From: Candidatus Gastranaerophilales bacterium
Lineage (GTDB): Bacteria > Cyanobacteriota > Vampirovibrionia > Gastranaerophilales > Gastranaerophilaceae
Direction: 5' to 3'
NCBI GenBank assembly: GCA_944326485.1
Contig: CALVED010000001.1
Span: 306,672-370,671 of the forward strand
DNA length: 64,000 nt
Each line of letters starts with the position of its first letter. The stretch's first letter is position 1. The notes below the pieces were generated by a model that had not been told where the DNA came from, made no database searches, and saw only the letters and a list, made by a program, of their open reading frames with translations. Both the position numbers and the translations under genes were made by a program. This document shows positions 1 to 9,812 of the stretch, in pieces.

Positions 1-2
1 CT

Positions 3-107
3 AAAGCAACGAGTTCTACAAATAACGAAGAAGGCTTAGAGGAAATAAAAGAAATAAAGAAAACAGCAAAAGAAAAACTAAAAGAAATACAAAAAAACAA
101 AAAATAA
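3..107 (+). CDS. C-terminal tail of an unknown protein (partial)
   Basis: An open frame enters from the left edge and ends at the TAA at 105-107. It gives 34 residues, almost all charged and Lys/Glu rich, and probably helical. The fragment is too short to name. It ends just before a strong intrinsic terminator, which supports a real gene end. Confidence 0.5.
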   Translation, partial: KATSSTNNEEGLEEIKEIKKTAKEKLKEIQKNKK

Positions 108-120
108 CAAATAAAAATAA

Positions 121-157
121 AAAGAAACCACTGTTTAATAAACAGTGGTTTCTTTTT
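121..157 (+). terminator. Intrinsic terminator before glyA
   Basis: Perfect 16-bp inverted repeat (121-136 with 140-155), 3-base loop, then a short T run. It separates the upstream partial gene from the glyA operon. Confidence 0.85.
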
Positions 158-212
158 AAATAAAATCGTATTAGAATAAAAGAAGTAAAAAAATTTTTGA
201 TTAGGGGTAAAC

Positions 213-1460
213 ATGGAAATAGAAGTAATAAGAGAAACTGATAAAGAAGTAGCAGAATTAATAGAAGCAGAGCTAAAGAGACAACAGACAACAATAGAAT
301 TAATTGCGAGTGAAAATTTTACATCAAAAGCAGTAATGGCAGCTTGCGGAAGTGTATTAACAAATAAATACGCAGAAGGGAAACCCTATAAAAGATTTTA
401 TAACGGATGCGAAAATGTTGATAAGATAGAAGAATTAGCACAAAATAGAGCAAAAAAATTGTTTAACGCAGAACACGCAAATGTACAGCCACATAGTGGT
501 GCCCAAGCGAATATGGCAGTATTTTTATATGCAGTAAAACCTGGGGATACTGTAATGGGAATGGATTTATCGAATGGTGGTCATCTTTCTCACGGTTCAC
601 CGGTAAATTTTTCAGGATTATATTTTAATATAGTTTCATATGGAATAAATTCAAAAGGGGAAATTGATTATAATAATGTAAGAGAACTTGCATTAAAACA
701 TAAACCGAAACTAATAATATGCGGTGCAAGTAATTATTCAAAAATAATTGATTTCAAAAAATTTAGAGAAATTGCAGATGAAGTTGGAGCATACTTAATG
801 GCGGATATAGCCCACATTGCGGCTTTAGTCGCAACAGGAATGCATCCAAGTCCATTTCCTTATGCAGATTTTGTAACAACAACAACACATAAAACACTAA
901 GAGGTCCAAGAGGCGGAATAATAATGTGTAAAGAAGAACATGCTCAAGGAATAGATAAAGCCGTTTTCCCGGGTATTCAAGGTGGACCTTTAGAACATAT
1001 AATTGCAGGAAAAGCTATTGCGTTAAAAGAAGCATTATCAGATGAATTTAAAATGTACGCAAAACAAATTATATTAAATGCAAAAGCTCTGGCAAAATCA
1101 TTAATGGATGAAGGTCTTGATATCGTAGGTAATAGAACGGAAAATCATTTGATGACATTAGATTTAAGGAAACTAAATAAAACAGGAAAAGATATTGCAA
1201 ATATACTTGAGCTTGTAGGTATAACAGCAAATAAAAATACTGTTCCCAATGATCCTCAAAGCCCATTTGTAACAAGTGGAGTAAGACTTGGAGTTCCAGC
1301 AGTAACAACAAGAGGTTTTAAAGAAGAAGATATGAAAGAAATAGGGAAAATTATATCTGAAGCAATAAAAATTTCTGAATCAAAAGATGAAGAAAAAATA
1401 AAAGAATTAAGATTACGTTCTTTAAAACTATGTGAAAAATACCCATTATATAAGGATTAA
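213..1460 (+). CDS. glyA: Serine hydroxymethyltransferase
   Basis: Cytosolic PLP enzyme that interconverts serine and glycine and loads tetrahydrofolate with a one-carbon unit. The protein has 415 residues, the normal family length. Family motifs are clear: the [18 protein letters not shown] segment near residue 53, the [12 protein letters not shown] segment near 91, and the PLP lysine in [11 protein letters not shown] (Lys227). The ATG is preceded by a GGGG ribosome-binding site at 204-207. It is the first gene of a long co-directional operon and is followed 2 bases later by the lipid-carrier transferase gene. Its folate product feeds formyl-Met-tRNA formation by fmt in the same operon. Confidence 0.97.
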   Translation: MEIEVIRETDKEVAELIEAELKRQQTTIELIASENFTSKAVMAACGSVLTNKYAEGKPYKRFYNGCENVDKIEELAQNRAKKLFNAEHANVQPHSGAQANMAVFLYAVKPGDTVMGMDLSNGGHLSHGSPVNFSGLYFNIVSYGINSKGEIDYNNVRELALKHKPKLIICGASNYSKIIDFKKFREIADEVGAYLMADIAHIAALVATGMHPSPFPYADFVTTTTHKTLRGPRGGIIMCKEEHAQGIDKAVFPGIQGGPLEHIIAGKAIALKEALSDEFKMYAKQIILNAKALAKSLMDEGLDIVGNRTENHLMTLDLRKLNKTGKDIANILELVGITANKNTVPNDPQSPFVTSGVRLGVPAVTTRGFKEEDMKEIGKIISEAIKISESKDEEKIKELRLRSLKLCEKYPLYKD

Positions 1461-1462
1461 TT

Positions 1463-2512
1463 ATGACATTTTTTCAATTATCTGAAGCAAATATAATAGG
1501 AGCAGTTATTGCATTTATAATAGGTTTATTTTTAGTACCATTAATAATATCTTTTTCAGAGAAACAAGGGTTACTAGATAAACCAAATGAAAGAAAAATC
1601 CATTCTCATCCAATACCAAGATTAGGTGGTGTTGCAATATGGATATGTACAATTCTATCATTTTTAGCTTTAATTTTACTAAGTTATTATCCGCACAGGT
1701 CATTACTATCCGGCTTATTATTAGGCAGTTCCTTAATGTTTCTGCTTGGATTAATAGATGATATATATTGTTTAAGTGCAAAATTTAAATTTATAATACA
1801 AATATCAATAGCAACAATTGTATATTGTTTAGGTGTAAAAATAACATCAATTTTTATTCCTGTTTTAGGACTTGTAGATATTCCAAGTATATTATCATAT
1901 TTCATAACAATTGGATGGATAGTAGGAATAAGTAATGCAGTCAATTTTATAGACGGAGTTGATGGTTTGGCAGGAAGTGTAATAACAATAAGCTGCGTAA
2001 CTCTTGGGATAATATCAATAGCTCTTGTTCCTGCTGATGTTGTAAGTGCATTAATAGCATTTATATTAGCAGGTTCAATGCTTGGATTTTTAACATATAA
2101 CTTTCATCCTGCAAAAATATTTATGGGTGATTCAGGTGCACTTTTTGCAGGTTTTTTACTTGCGACTTTATCAATAATGTATTCAATGAAAACAACAGAC
2201 TGTAAAATGTATGTTCCCCTTTTAATACTTGCTGTTCCAATCTTAGATATAACATTTTCTTCATTAAGAAGAATATTAAAAGGAACATCCCCATTTGTAG
2301 CAGATGCAGAACATATACATCATAAATTATTACATTTAGGATTATCACAAAATAAAGCAGTATTATTATTGGTTTTATTCTCAATATTAATGGGTTGGTT
2401 AGCAACATATATTGCAGCAACTGACACTACAAAATACTTTTTATATGCTGTTATAATGTCAATAGTAATGATAATATTAAACAGACACGCAAAAATAGGC
2501 GAAGGGAAATAG
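1463..2512 (+). CDS. Undecaprenyl-phosphate sugar-1-phosphate transferase (WecA/TagO/MraY family)
   Basis: Polytopic membrane enzyme of the glycosyltransferase 4 family. It transfers a sugar-1-phosphate, typically GlcNAc-1-P, from UDP-sugar to undecaprenyl phosphate and so starts an envelope glycan. In the 349 residues I see about ten hydrophobic segments, DKPNERKIHSHPIPRLGG near residue 40, LLGLIDDI near 95, NFIDGVDGLAG near 160, FMGDSGALFAGF near 222 and the histidine motif HIHHKLLHLGL near 285. The last motif favours the WecA/TagO branch over MraY proper. Whether it primes O-antigen, teichoic acid or another glycan cannot be told. It lies 2 bases after glyA and 4 before def. Confidence 0.9.
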   Translation: MTFFQLSEANIIGAVIAFIIGLFLVPLIISFSEKQGLLDKPNERKIHSHPIPRLGGVAIWICTILSFLALILLSYYPHRSLLSGLLLGSSLMFLLGLIDDIYCLSAKFKFIIQISIATIVYCLGVKITSIFIPVLGLVDIPSILSYFITIGWIVGISNAVNFIDGVDGLAGSVITISCVTLGIISIALVPADVVSALIAFILAGSMLGFLTYNFHPAKIFMGDSGALFAGFLLATLSIMYSMKTTDCKMYVPLLILAVPILDITFSSLRRILKGTSPFVADAEHIHHKLLHLGLSQNKAVLLLVLFSILMGWLATYIAATDTTKYFLYAVIMSIVMIILNRHAKIGEGK

Positions 2513-2516
2513 AATA

Positions 2517-3104
2517 ATGGCAGTAAAAAAGATAGTTAAATATGGGACACCATCTTTAAGAGAAAAATCAAAAGAAGTACACAAAATATCAAAAAAAATA
2601 CAAATATTAGTTGAAGATTTATATGATACATTGTATGCATTAAATGGTGTAGGACTCGCCGCACCTCAAATAGGAGAGAATTTAAGAGTATTTGTTATAG
2701 ATACAGGAACAGATCCAAAAACAATGAACCCTATAACATTTATAAATCCTAAAATATTAAAAAAAGAAGGTGCTATAAATTCATATGAGGGCTGTTTAAG
2801 TTTTCCTGATGCTTATACAAATGTAAGAAGATATAAATATGTAAAAGTAAAAGCTCTTGATATAAAAGGACGTCCATTTATAATAGAAGCTGATGAAGGT
2901 TCTCTCTTAGCTAGAGCAATACAGCATGAATTTGATCATCTTGAAGGTATTTTATTTATAGATCATTGCAGAAACAGATTTGAAGCAGATAAAATTTTAA
3001 TAGAAAAAGGATTAAATCCAATTGATTCAAATTATTTATTAGAAGAAAAAGAATTAGAAGAAGAAATTATAAAAAATCCCCAGAACGAGGAGAAAAAAGA
3101 TTGA
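2517..3104 (+). CDS. def: Peptide deformylase
   Basis: Metalloenzyme that removes the formyl group from nascent N-terminal formyl-methionine. All three signatures are present: GVGLAAPQ at residue 44, EGCLS with metal ligand Cys93, and HEFDH at 137-141 with both histidine ligands and the catalytic glutamate. The length of 195 residues includes an acidic C-terminal tail of about 25 residues beyond the usual core. It is translationally coupled to fmt, with the TGA stop overlapping the fmt start. The def-fmt pairing is the common bacterial arrangement. Confidence 0.96.
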   Translation: MAVKKIVKYGTPSLREKSKEVHKISKKIQILVEDLYDTLYALNGVGLAAPQIGENLRVFVIDTGTDPKTMNPITFINPKILKKEGAINSYEGCLSFPDAYTNVRRYKYVKVKALDIKGRPFIIEADEGSLLARAIQHEFDHLEGILFIDHCRNRFEADKILIEKGLNPIDSNYLLEEKELEEEIIKNPQNEEKKD

Positions 3105-4066
3105 TAAAAATTGTCTACATGGCAACCCCGGAAATAGCAGTAAAGAGCTTAGAGGAACTAATAAAAAATAAAGAAATAGAAGTTTGTGCGGTAGTAACTC
3201 AACCTGATAGACCAAAAGGAAGAGGAAATAAGTTAACAGCACCACCTGTTAAAGTTTGTGCGTTAGAAAACAATATAAAATGTTATCAAACCGAAAAAAT
3301 AAGTAAAGATAAAGAATTAATTGAAGAATTAAAAGAATTAAATCCTGATTTTTTTATAACTTTTGCCTTTGGTCAAATCTTATCAGAGGAGGTATTAGAA
3401 ATACCCCAAAATTGTACAGTAAATTTGCATGCTTCACTACTTCCAAAATATAGAGGAGCGAATCCAATTCAAAGATGTATTTATAATGGAGATAAAAAAA
3501 CAGGAATTACAACAATGTTAACCGTTTTAGCTCTTGATGCCGGAGATATTTGTGAAACAGATGAAATAGATATAACAGAAAATATGACAGATATTGAGTT
3601 AAAAGAAATTATAAGCAATAAATCTCCTAAATTAATTTGTTCTACTATCAAGGGTTTATACTCAGGCATTATAAAACCACAAAAACAAGAAGAAAATGGT
3701 GTATGTATTGCCAAGAAATTTACAAAAGAAGATGGATTAATAGACTGGAAAAGAAGTGCGGAAGATATACATAATCAAGTAAGATCAATGGTAGACTTTC
3801 CAACTGCTTATACATATATAAATAATAAAATGCTAAAGATAATAGAAACAAATATAATAGACAGAGACGAAAATAAAATAAAGGAAAGTGAAATTTCACA
3901 AATCAAAAAAGAGGGAATAGAAATTATAACTCCTATTGGTAAAATTTTAATAAAAAAAGTTAAACCAGAAAGTAAAGGAATAATGAATGCATATGATTTT
4001 GCAAATGGAGCAAAACTAAAACCCGGCATGAAATTCGAGGAGAAAATATGTATCAAAGAGGGATAA
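3101..4066 (+). CDS. fmt: Methionyl-tRNA formyltransferase
   Basis: Transfers formyl from 10-formyl-THF to initiator Met-tRNA. It starts at a TTG that overlaps the def stop (TTGA). A GAGGAG site lies 8 bases upstream, and the resulting N-terminus MIKIVYMATPEIA matches the family start, so TTG is preferred over the internal ATG at 3119. The catalytic block NLHASLLPKYRGANPI has Asn108 and His110, followed by LDAGDI. The C-terminal half is the tRNA-binding OB-like domain. Length 321 residues, normal. The 3' end overlaps aroH by 19 bases. Confidence 0.95.
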   Translation: MIKIVYMATPEIAVKSLEELIKNKEIEVCAVVTQPDRPKGRGNKLTAPPVKVCALENNIKCYQTEKISKDKELIEELKELNPDFFITFAFGQILSEEVLEIPQNCTVNLHASLLPKYRGANPIQRCIYNGDKKTGITTMLTVLALDAGDICETDEIDITENMTDIELKEIISNKSPKLICSTIKGLYSGIIKPQKQEENGVCIAKKFTKEDGLIDWKRSAEDIHNQVRSMVDFPTAYTYINNKMLKIIETNIIDRDENKIKESEISQIKKEGIEIITPIGKILIKKVKPESKGIMNAYDFANGAKLKPGMKFEEKICIKEG

Positions 4067-4413
4067 GAGGAGCAATTACTATAGATAATAACACTCCCAA
4101 CGAAATAAAAAAAGCTGTTATAGAATTAATAGATACGATTAAAGAACGAAATAGTTTCGAAGATGAAGATATATCTCATGTAATATTCACATTAACTGAA
4201 GATATAAACTGTTTATATCCTGCAAAAGCAGCAAGAGAAGAATACAATAGTTGGAAATATGTTCCAATGATGTGTTTTAATGAAATGAAAATAGAAAATT
4301 CATTAGAAAAATGTTTAAGAATTTTAATTGTAATAAATACAGAAATTAAGCAAAACGAAATAAAACATGTATATTTAAAAGGTGCATCACAATTAAGAAA
4401 AGATTTAAAATAA
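4048..4413 (+). CDS. aroH: Chorismate mutase, AroH type
   Basis: Monofunctional chorismate mutase of the trimeric AroH fold, which converts chorismate to prephenate for Phe/Tyr synthesis. Family features visible in 121 residues are RGIRGAITIDNNTP at the N-terminus, an LYPAKAAREEY segment near residue 55, the W..VPMMC segment and the HVYLKGASQLRKDL C-terminus. These match the Bacillus AroH family closely. It overlaps fmt by 19 bases. A cysteine replaces a neighbour of the usual active-site segment, but the key Arg residues are kept. Confidence 0.9.
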   Translation: MYQRGIRGAITIDNNTPNEIKKAVIELIDTIKERNSFEDEDISHVIFTLTEDINCLYPAKAAREEYNSWKYVPMMCFNEMKIENSLEKCLRILIVINTEIKQNEIKHVYLKGASQLRKDLK

Positions 4414-4416
4414 AAT

Positions 4417-5586
4417 ATGAAAATACTAATTGCAGGCTCAGACCTTAATGCAAAACTTTTAGCACAATATCTAAAAATAGAAGATGAAAATCATGATATT
4501 TATGTAACAACAGAAGAGAAAAGTTCTGAAAACTTCTATACATGTGTAAATATCAAAGAAAATGATATTTTATCTATTTGTGATTTTGTAAAATACAATC
4601 AAATTGAATTTACTATTGCAACATCACTTATAGCAATAATAAACGGAATTGCTGATGAATTTAAGAAAGAAGGATTCCCGATTTTCGCACCATTTTCTGA
4701 AGCTGCAAGAGTAACATACTTCAACAGTATTGCAAAAAAAATTCTATATAAATTAAAAATAAACACTCCAAAATTTGGAATATTTGATAGAGAGAATATG
4801 GCAATAGACTACATAAGAAGAACTAAGTTTCCAATTATAGTAGAAAATGATTTAACACTTTTTTCAAGAGAAAATTATAAATATGATACATTCCAAAAAG
4901 CTAAAGTAGGAATACAAAAAATTTTTGAGAATGATAACAATAAAATTGTAATAGAAAATTACATAAATGGAGATGATTATTATTTATATTTTATAACAGA
5001 TGGTTACAATGCAATTCCATTAATCTCTTTAGAAAGAAAAGAAGGAAATAATTATACAACAATAATTGCTCCATCAAAGAAAATTTCAGAAGAAATTATT
5101 ATAAAAATACTTCAAAGAGCGATATATCCTCTATTGGATGATATTACAAAATATGCAGACATGTACGTAGGCCTAATTGGCTTAAAAATTAAAATATATA
5201 AAGATACTTTTTATGTTTTAGAGATATACAACGGATTTCAAGAATATGATTTGCAGGTATTCATATCTTTATTGAAAGAAAATTTTTGTAAATTATTATT
5301 TGATACTGCAAATTGTTGTCTTACAGATAATCATAAATCTATAAAAATAACGAATAACTATTCATACAGTATAATATTAAATAAAAAAGAAATAGATAGA
5401 AAACAAGAAGGTTCTATCTTAAATGAAGACGAATTTATTATAATTGAAGATAAAGATAATTTAATATATACAGCAAACGCTCTAACAATAAACAGAGCCA
5501 AAGATAAATTATTTAATTTTTTAGAAAATAATATATCAGAAGAGAAATTGAGAAGTATTATTTTTCCGCAAGAAGAAAAGGAATAA
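4417..5586 (+). CDS. Divergent PurD-like ATP-grasp protein (probably not a normal GAR synthetase)
   Basis: The order of segments over 389 residues follows phosphoribosylamine-glycine ligase. There is an N-terminal MKILIAGSDLNAKLLA, a segment like 'VDAFRKAGFPIFAP..EAAR' (residues 75-98), a helix SIAKKILYKLKINTPKFGIF, an ATP-grasp segment ending in VIENYINGDDYYLYFITDG, and C-terminal strands. The conserved catalytic motifs of PurD are eroded: the DHKR block reads LERKEGNNYTTIIAPSKK and the NPRFGDPE block reads EIYNGFQEYDLQV. The enzyme is therefore likely inactive or changed in substrate. It sits 3 bases after aroH and 3 before ylxR. The alternative is a distinct ATP-grasp ligase. A true purD would be expected elsewhere in the genome. 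Confidence 0.65.
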   Translation: MKILIAGSDLNAKLLAQYLKIEDENHDIYVTTEEKSSENFYTCVNIKENDILSICDFVKYNQIEFTIATSLIAIINGIADEFKKEGFPIFAPFSEAARVTYFNSIAKKILYKLKINTPKFGIFDRENMAIDYIRRTKFPIIVENDLTLFSRENYKYDTFQKAKVGIQKIFENDNNKIVIENYINGDDYYLYFITDGYNAIPLISLERKEGNNYTTIIAPSKKISEEIIIKILQRAIYPLLDDITKYADMYVGLIGLKIKIYKDTFYVLEIYNGFQEYDLQVFISLLKENFCKLLFDTANCCLTDNHKSIKITNNYSYSIILNKKEIDRKQEGSILNEDEFIIIEDKDNLIYTANALTINRAKDKLFNFLENNISEEKLRSIIFPQEEKE

Positions 5587-5589
5587 AAG

Positions 5590-5856
5590 TTGAAAAACAA
5601 TAAAAAATTTTTAAGACAATGTATTGATTGTAGAAAAATAAAAAGAAAAGAAGATTTAATACGAATTACAAAAGATAATAAAACTAAAGAAATAAAAATA
5701 AACAAAAACAACAAAATTTATGGTCGTTCTGTATATATATGTAAAAATATTGAATGTCTTGAAAATGCGATAAAGAAAAAGAAATTTGAGAAAATATTAA
5801 GCAGTAATTTACCTGAAAGTATCAAAGAAGAACTCTATGCTGTACTTAAAAAGTAA
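5590..5856 (+). CDS. ylxR: YlxR family RNA-binding protein (DUF448)
   Basis: Small basic protein of 88 residues. The N-terminal signature RQCIDCRKIKRKEDLIRI and the later YGRSVYICKNIECLENAIKKKKFEKIL are typical of YlxR, which is thought to bind RNA and to act with NusA/RNase P or on transcription. It starts at TTG 5590, 3 bases after the preceding stop; no ATG offers the full domain. In most bacteria it lies between nusA and infB. Here infB follows but nusA is not adjacent, and the PurD-like gene takes its place. Confidence 0.88.
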   Translation: MKNNKKFLRQCIDCRKIKRKEDLIRITKDNKTKEIKINKNNKIYGRSVYICKNIECLENAIKKKKFEKILSSNLPESIKEELYAVLKK

Positions 5857-5862
5857 ATTGTG

Positions 5863-5885
5863 TTACAACTATAATATAGTTGTAA
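5863..5885 (+). other. Inverted repeat in the ylxR-infB gap
   Basis: Perfect 10-bp stem (5863-5872 with 5876-5885) with a 3-base loop, in the only gap of about 50 bases in this part of the operon. There is no T run, so it is not a classical terminator. It could be an RNA processing or stabilising hairpin before infB. Confidence 0.5.
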
Positions 5886-5906
5886 ATAAAAAAACAGGAA
5901 ACAATA

Positions 5907-8585
5907 ATGACGGTTGAAAATAAAAGAGTATATGAACTTGCAAAAGAATATGGAATGACAAATAAAGATTTTATAGAATATATCGATAAAAAACTGGATA
6001 TAAAAGTAAAATCACACTCTAGTAATTTAATGCCGGCTCAAATAGAAAAAATAAAGAAATCTTTTTCAAATAAAGAGCAACAAGCTGATGTTCAAAAAAA
6101 GCCAAAAGCCTTTATTATTAAGAAAGTAAAATCACAAACAGTTGAAAATAATATAGAAAGTAAGAAAGAAGAAAACAAAGATACAATTAATAAAGTAGAA
6201 ACAAAAATAAAAACAGAAACTGTAATAGAGAAAAATCAACCACAAGAAAAAACACAACAAGAAGAAAAAGATACAATAAATACACAAAAAGAAACAGAGC
6301 AAAACGTTCCACAAATAAGATCCCTTTTGGAATATAATAATCGCAACAGCCAAAAGAGAAGACAACAAGAAATGCTTGCTGCACAAAAACAAAAACAGCA
6401 AGAAGTAAATTCTTATCAACAGCGAAAAGAAACGAAACAAAGCTCATATTCACAGAATCAAAGCCAAAACCCTAAACCACCATTTAATAAAAATCAAGAT
6501 AGAAATGAAAATAGACCTTCATTCGATAGAAATAAACAAGATGGACGAAACAAACAAGAAGAAAAAGAAAGACCAGTAATTAACAAAAAACCAATTCAAC
6601 ATCATATTATTTCACAGGAAATATATGAAGGTAAACCTGGTGCAAATTCTCAATTTAAGAAAAAAGGGCCAAAAGAAAAGAAAAAACAATATAAAAATAA
6701 AGAAGAAGAACAAGAATTAATAAGTTTAGAGAAAGCAATAGCTCAAAAACACAAGAAAAAATCTAAAGACACGAATGAATCTGAAGTAATAAAACAAGTA
6801 GTGATAAATAAACCAATAACAGTAGGTGAATTGGCAGATAAAATAAAGAAATCTCCGGCAGAAATTGTTAAATTTTTAATGATGCAAGGAATATTAACCA
6901 CAGTAAATGAAGTTATTTCTATAGAAACACAAAAGAAGATTTGTGAAAATTTTGATCTTGAGATATTAGAAGAAGATATAAATGAATATATAGAACAAGA
7001 ACTCGAAAAAGAAGAAAAAGAAAAAGCAATAAAAGAAGTAGATGAATCATTATTAGAGACAAGAGCACCTGTAGTAAGTATTATGGGTCATGTTGACCAT
7101 GGTAAAACAACTTTATTAGACTCAATTAGAGCCTCAAAACATAAGATTGTAGCAACTGAAGTTGGAGGGATAACACAATCAATAGGTGCATATACGGTAT
7201 ATTTAGAAGATAATAAAGATAAAAAGATAGTATTTATAGATACTCCCGGCCATGAAGCATTTACCGAGATGAGGGCAAGAGGCGCTAAAGCAACAGATAT
7301 AGCAATATTAGTTGTTGCAGCAGATGATGGAATAATGCCGCAAACAATAGAAGCAATAAACCACGCAAAAGCAGCCGAAGTACCTATAATAGTAGCAGTA
7401 AATAAAATAGATAAACCAAGTGCAGACCCTGATAAAATAATGCAACAATTAACAGAATACGGCTTAGTACCTGAAGAGTGGGGCGGAGATACAATATGTG
7501 TTAAAGTTAGTGCTCTACAAGGGAAAGGAATAGATGAATTATTAGAATATATATTGTTATTAGCAGAAGTACAAAATTTAAGAGCAAATAAACATGCACC
7601 AGCAACAGGGGTAGTAATAGAAGCTAAATTAGATAAAGGAAAGGGGCCTGTTGCAACATTATTAGTTCAAAATGGAACATTACATACGGGTGATTGTTTT
7701 GTGGTAGGTAGTGTATGTGGGAAAATAAGAGCATTAATATCAGATTCCGGAGAAAGAATAAAAGAAGCAGGTCCGTCTACCCCGGTAGAAATTCTTGGAT
7801 TAACTGAAGTTCCTCAAGCAGGTGATAGTTTTGAAGCTGTCGAAAACGAAAAAGTTATGAGAGCTATATGTCAAGAAAGAAAAGAGAAAGAAAGAAACAC
7901 AAAACTTGACAGCATGAAACCTGCACATATAAGAAATGAACAAGTAGGCGACGGTGATGATAATATAAAAAGATTAAATATAATTATCAAAGCAAATACA
8001 CACGGAGCAGCCGAAGCTGTTTCACAAGGTGTATCACAACTTGAATCAAAAGAAATAATAACAAAAATTATACACGTTGGTGTTGGAGATATTTCAGAAG
8101 CCGATGTAATGCTTGCAAGTGCAAGTAATGCTATAATATTAGGTTTTACCGTAAAAGAAGATTTAAATGCCCAAATAGCTGCAGAAAACCAAGGAGTTAT
8201 TATTAAAAAATATAATATTATATACCAGGTTTTAGAAGATTTAGAGCAAACAATGTTAAATTTATTAAAGCCTGAAATTAAAGAAGTTGCTCTCGGCACG
8301 GCAGAAGTACGACAAGTATTTACAGTTGGTAAAACAACAAAAATCGCAGGATGCTATATTACTGAAGGGAAAATTATAAGAAATAAAAATGCAACTGTAA
8401 TAAGAAACGGCATAGAAATTTTTAAAGGTCAAATTGATCAATTAAAGAGATTTAAAGATGATGTCAAAGAAGTTGCTCAAGGTTTTGAATGTGGTATTTC
8501 TTTTGATAAATTTAATGATATAAAAGAAGGCGATATTATAAAAGTTACAACAACAGAAGAAATTGAAAGACAAGTATTAGTATAA
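5907..8585 (+). CDS. infB: Translation initiation factor IF-2
   Basis: GTPase that delivers formyl-Met-tRNA to the 30S P site. The 892 residues hold an N-terminal IF2_N helix bundle (RVYELAKEYGMTNKDFIEY), a long low-complexity Lys/Gln/Asn-rich linker (about 60-290), a second IF2_N (VGELADKIKKSPAEIVKF, near 305), the G domain with GHVDHGKT near 395, DTPGHE near 445 and NKID near 500, then domains II-IV. The linker is unusually Q/N/K rich but fits the AT-rich genome. It is followed by rbfA 13 bases downstream, the standard order. Confidence 0.98.
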   Translation: MTVENKRVYELAKEYGMTNKDFIEYIDKKLDIKVKSHSSNLMPAQIEKIKKSFSNKEQQADVQKKPKAFIIKKVKSQTVENNIESKKEENKDTINKVETKIKTETVIEKNQPQEKTQQEEKDTINTQKETEQNVPQIRSLLEYNNRNSQKRRQQEMLAAQKQKQQEVNSYQQRKETKQSSYSQNQSQNPKPPFNKNQDRNENRPSFDRNKQDGRNKQEEKERPVINKKPIQHHIISQEIYEGKPGANSQFKKKGPKEKKKQYKNKEEEQELISLEKAIAQKHKKKSKDTNESEVIKQVVINKPITVGELADKIKKSPAEIVKFLMMQGILTTVNEVISIETQKKICENFDLEILEEDINEYIEQELEKEEKEKAIKEVDESLLETRAPVVSIMGHVDHGKTTLLDSIRASKHKIVATEVGGITQSIGAYTVYLEDNKDKKIVFIDTPGHEAFTEMRARGAKATDIAILVVAADDGIMPQTIEAINHAKAAEVPIIVAVNKIDKPSADPDKIMQQLTEYGLVPEEWGGDTICVKVSALQGKGIDELLEYILLLAEVQNLRANKHAPATGVVIEAKLDKGKGPVATLLVQNGTLHTGDCFVVGSVCGKIRALISDSGERIKEAGPSTPVEILGLTEVPQAGDSFEAVENEKVMRAICQERKEKERNTKLDSMKPAHIRNEQVGDGDDNIKRLNIIIKANTHGAAEAVSQGVSQLESKEIITKIIHVGVGDISEADVMLASASNAIILGFTVKEDLNAQIAAENQGVIIKKYNIIYQVLEDLEQTMLNLLKPEIKEVALGTAEVRQVFTVGKTTKIAGCYITEGKIIRNKNATVIRNGIEIFKGQIDQLKRFKDDVKEVAQGFECGISFDKFNDIKEGDIIKVTTTEEIERQVLV

Positions 8586-8598
8586 AAGGCAGGGGATT

Positions 8599-8949
8599 AT
8601 GTCTTTAAGAAATGAACGAGTTAGAAAAACATTAATGAAAGAAATTGCGGATATTATCCAAAAAGAATTAAAAGATTCAAGAATTCATGGTGTTGTATCC
8701 ATAACTGATATTGAAATTTCACATGACAATTCTTTTGCAAAAGTATACTATTCTGTATTTGCATCTGACAGTGAAAAGGAACTTACAATAAAAGCAATAA
8801 CAGATAATACACCAAAAATAAGATATGAAGTAGGGAAAAGAGTACGATTAAGACTAACTCCCGAATTAAGATTTATACCTGATGATTCTCTGGAGAGAGG
8901 ATCTAATGTAACAGAATTAATAAATAAGATATCAAGAGGCGAGATTTAA
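8599..8949 (+). CDS. rbfA: 30S ribosome-binding factor A
   Basis: KH-fold protein needed for 16S rRNA 5'-end maturation and 30S assembly. Length 116 residues, with RNERVRKTLMKEIADIIQKE and the SHDNSFAKVYYSVF segment typical of RbfA. A clear AGGGGA ribosome-binding site lies just upstream. It stands between infB and truB, its usual position. Confidence 0.95.
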   Translation: MSLRNERVRKTLMKEIADIIQKELKDSRIHGVVSITDIEISHDNSFAKVYYSVFASDSEKELTIKAITDNTPKIRYEVGKRVRLRLTPELRFIPDDSLERGSNVTELINKISRGEI

Positions 8950-8954
8950 TATAC

Positions 8955-9812
8955 ATGTTTGGGTTTATAAATATAAACAAACCCTCCGGAATAACATCTC
9001 AAAAAGTTATTTCTATTATTAGAAAAATAACAGGAGTAAAACAAGTAGGTCATGCAGGAACTCTTGATCCGCTTGCTTCAGGGGTTTTACCTGTTGCATT
9101 AGGAAAAGCTACTAAATTAATTGATTACTTATCTAATGATAAAGAATACATTGTAAGTATGTATTTAGGGAAAATATCAGATACTTATGACATAGAAGGA
9201 ATAGTAGAAAATACAGGGTATAGAAAAATACAATTAGAGGAAATAAAAGAAATACTACCAATATTTATAGGTAAACAAGAACAAATTCCCCCAATATATT
9301 CAGCAGTTCATTATAAAGGGAAAAGACTATATGAACTTGCAAGAAAAGGAGAAATACCCCATGATATAAAAAAAAGGGGAATAGATATATATAATAATGA
9401 AATTATTTCTTTTGACTATGAAAAACAAATATTAAAATTAAAAATAGGCTGTTCAAAAGGTACATATATAAGAAGTATAGTTCATGATATAGGTCAAGAA
9501 TTAGGATCAGGGGCAGTTATGTTTGAACTGGTTAGAACCCAATCATCAGGCTTAAGAATAGAAAATTCAATAGAATTAAAACAAGATCTAAGAATAGAAA
9601 ATATAGAAGAAAATATCATTAATCCTATAAATATTCTTCCTTTGAAAAAGTATGAAATAAATGAAGAAGAAAAAACAAAACTACAAAATGGAAATAAATT
9701 CAAAAATCCAACAAAGATATCAGGTATAATAATGCTTATAGAAGATAACAAGCTAAAAGCAATTGCAGAAGCAAACAGCGATTTTATACAACCAAAGAAG
9801 GTGTTAATATGA
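8955..9812 (+). CDS. truB: tRNA pseudouridine-55 synthase
   Basis: Makes pseudouridine 55 in the T-loop of tRNAs. The catalytic block GHAGTLDPLASGVLP has Asp38 as nucleophile; later motifs include YSAVHYKGKRLYELAR and KGTYIRSIVHDIG. Length 285 residues, near normal. Its stop overlaps the following gene start by 4 bases (ATGA), so the downstream envelope genes are coupled to it. Confidence 0.96.
   Translation: MFGFININKPSGITSQKVISIIRKITGVKQVGHAGTLDPLASGVLPVALGKATKLIDYLSNDKEYIVSMYLGKISDTYDIEGIVENTGYRKIQLEEIKEILPIFIGKQEQIPPIYSAVHYKGKRLYELARKGEIPHDIKKRGIDIYNNEIISFDYEKQILKLKIGCSKGTYIRSIVHDIGQELGSGAVMFELVRTQSSGLRIENSIELKQDLRIENIEENIINPINILPLKKYEINEEEKTKLQNGNKFKNPTKISGIIMLIEDNKLKAIAEANSDFIQPKKVLI

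Noticed and set aside
158..212. Glycine or folate riboswitch ahead of glyA
   Set aside because: Only about 55 bases separate the terminator from the start codon, too little for a known riboswitch, and no matching core sequence is seen.
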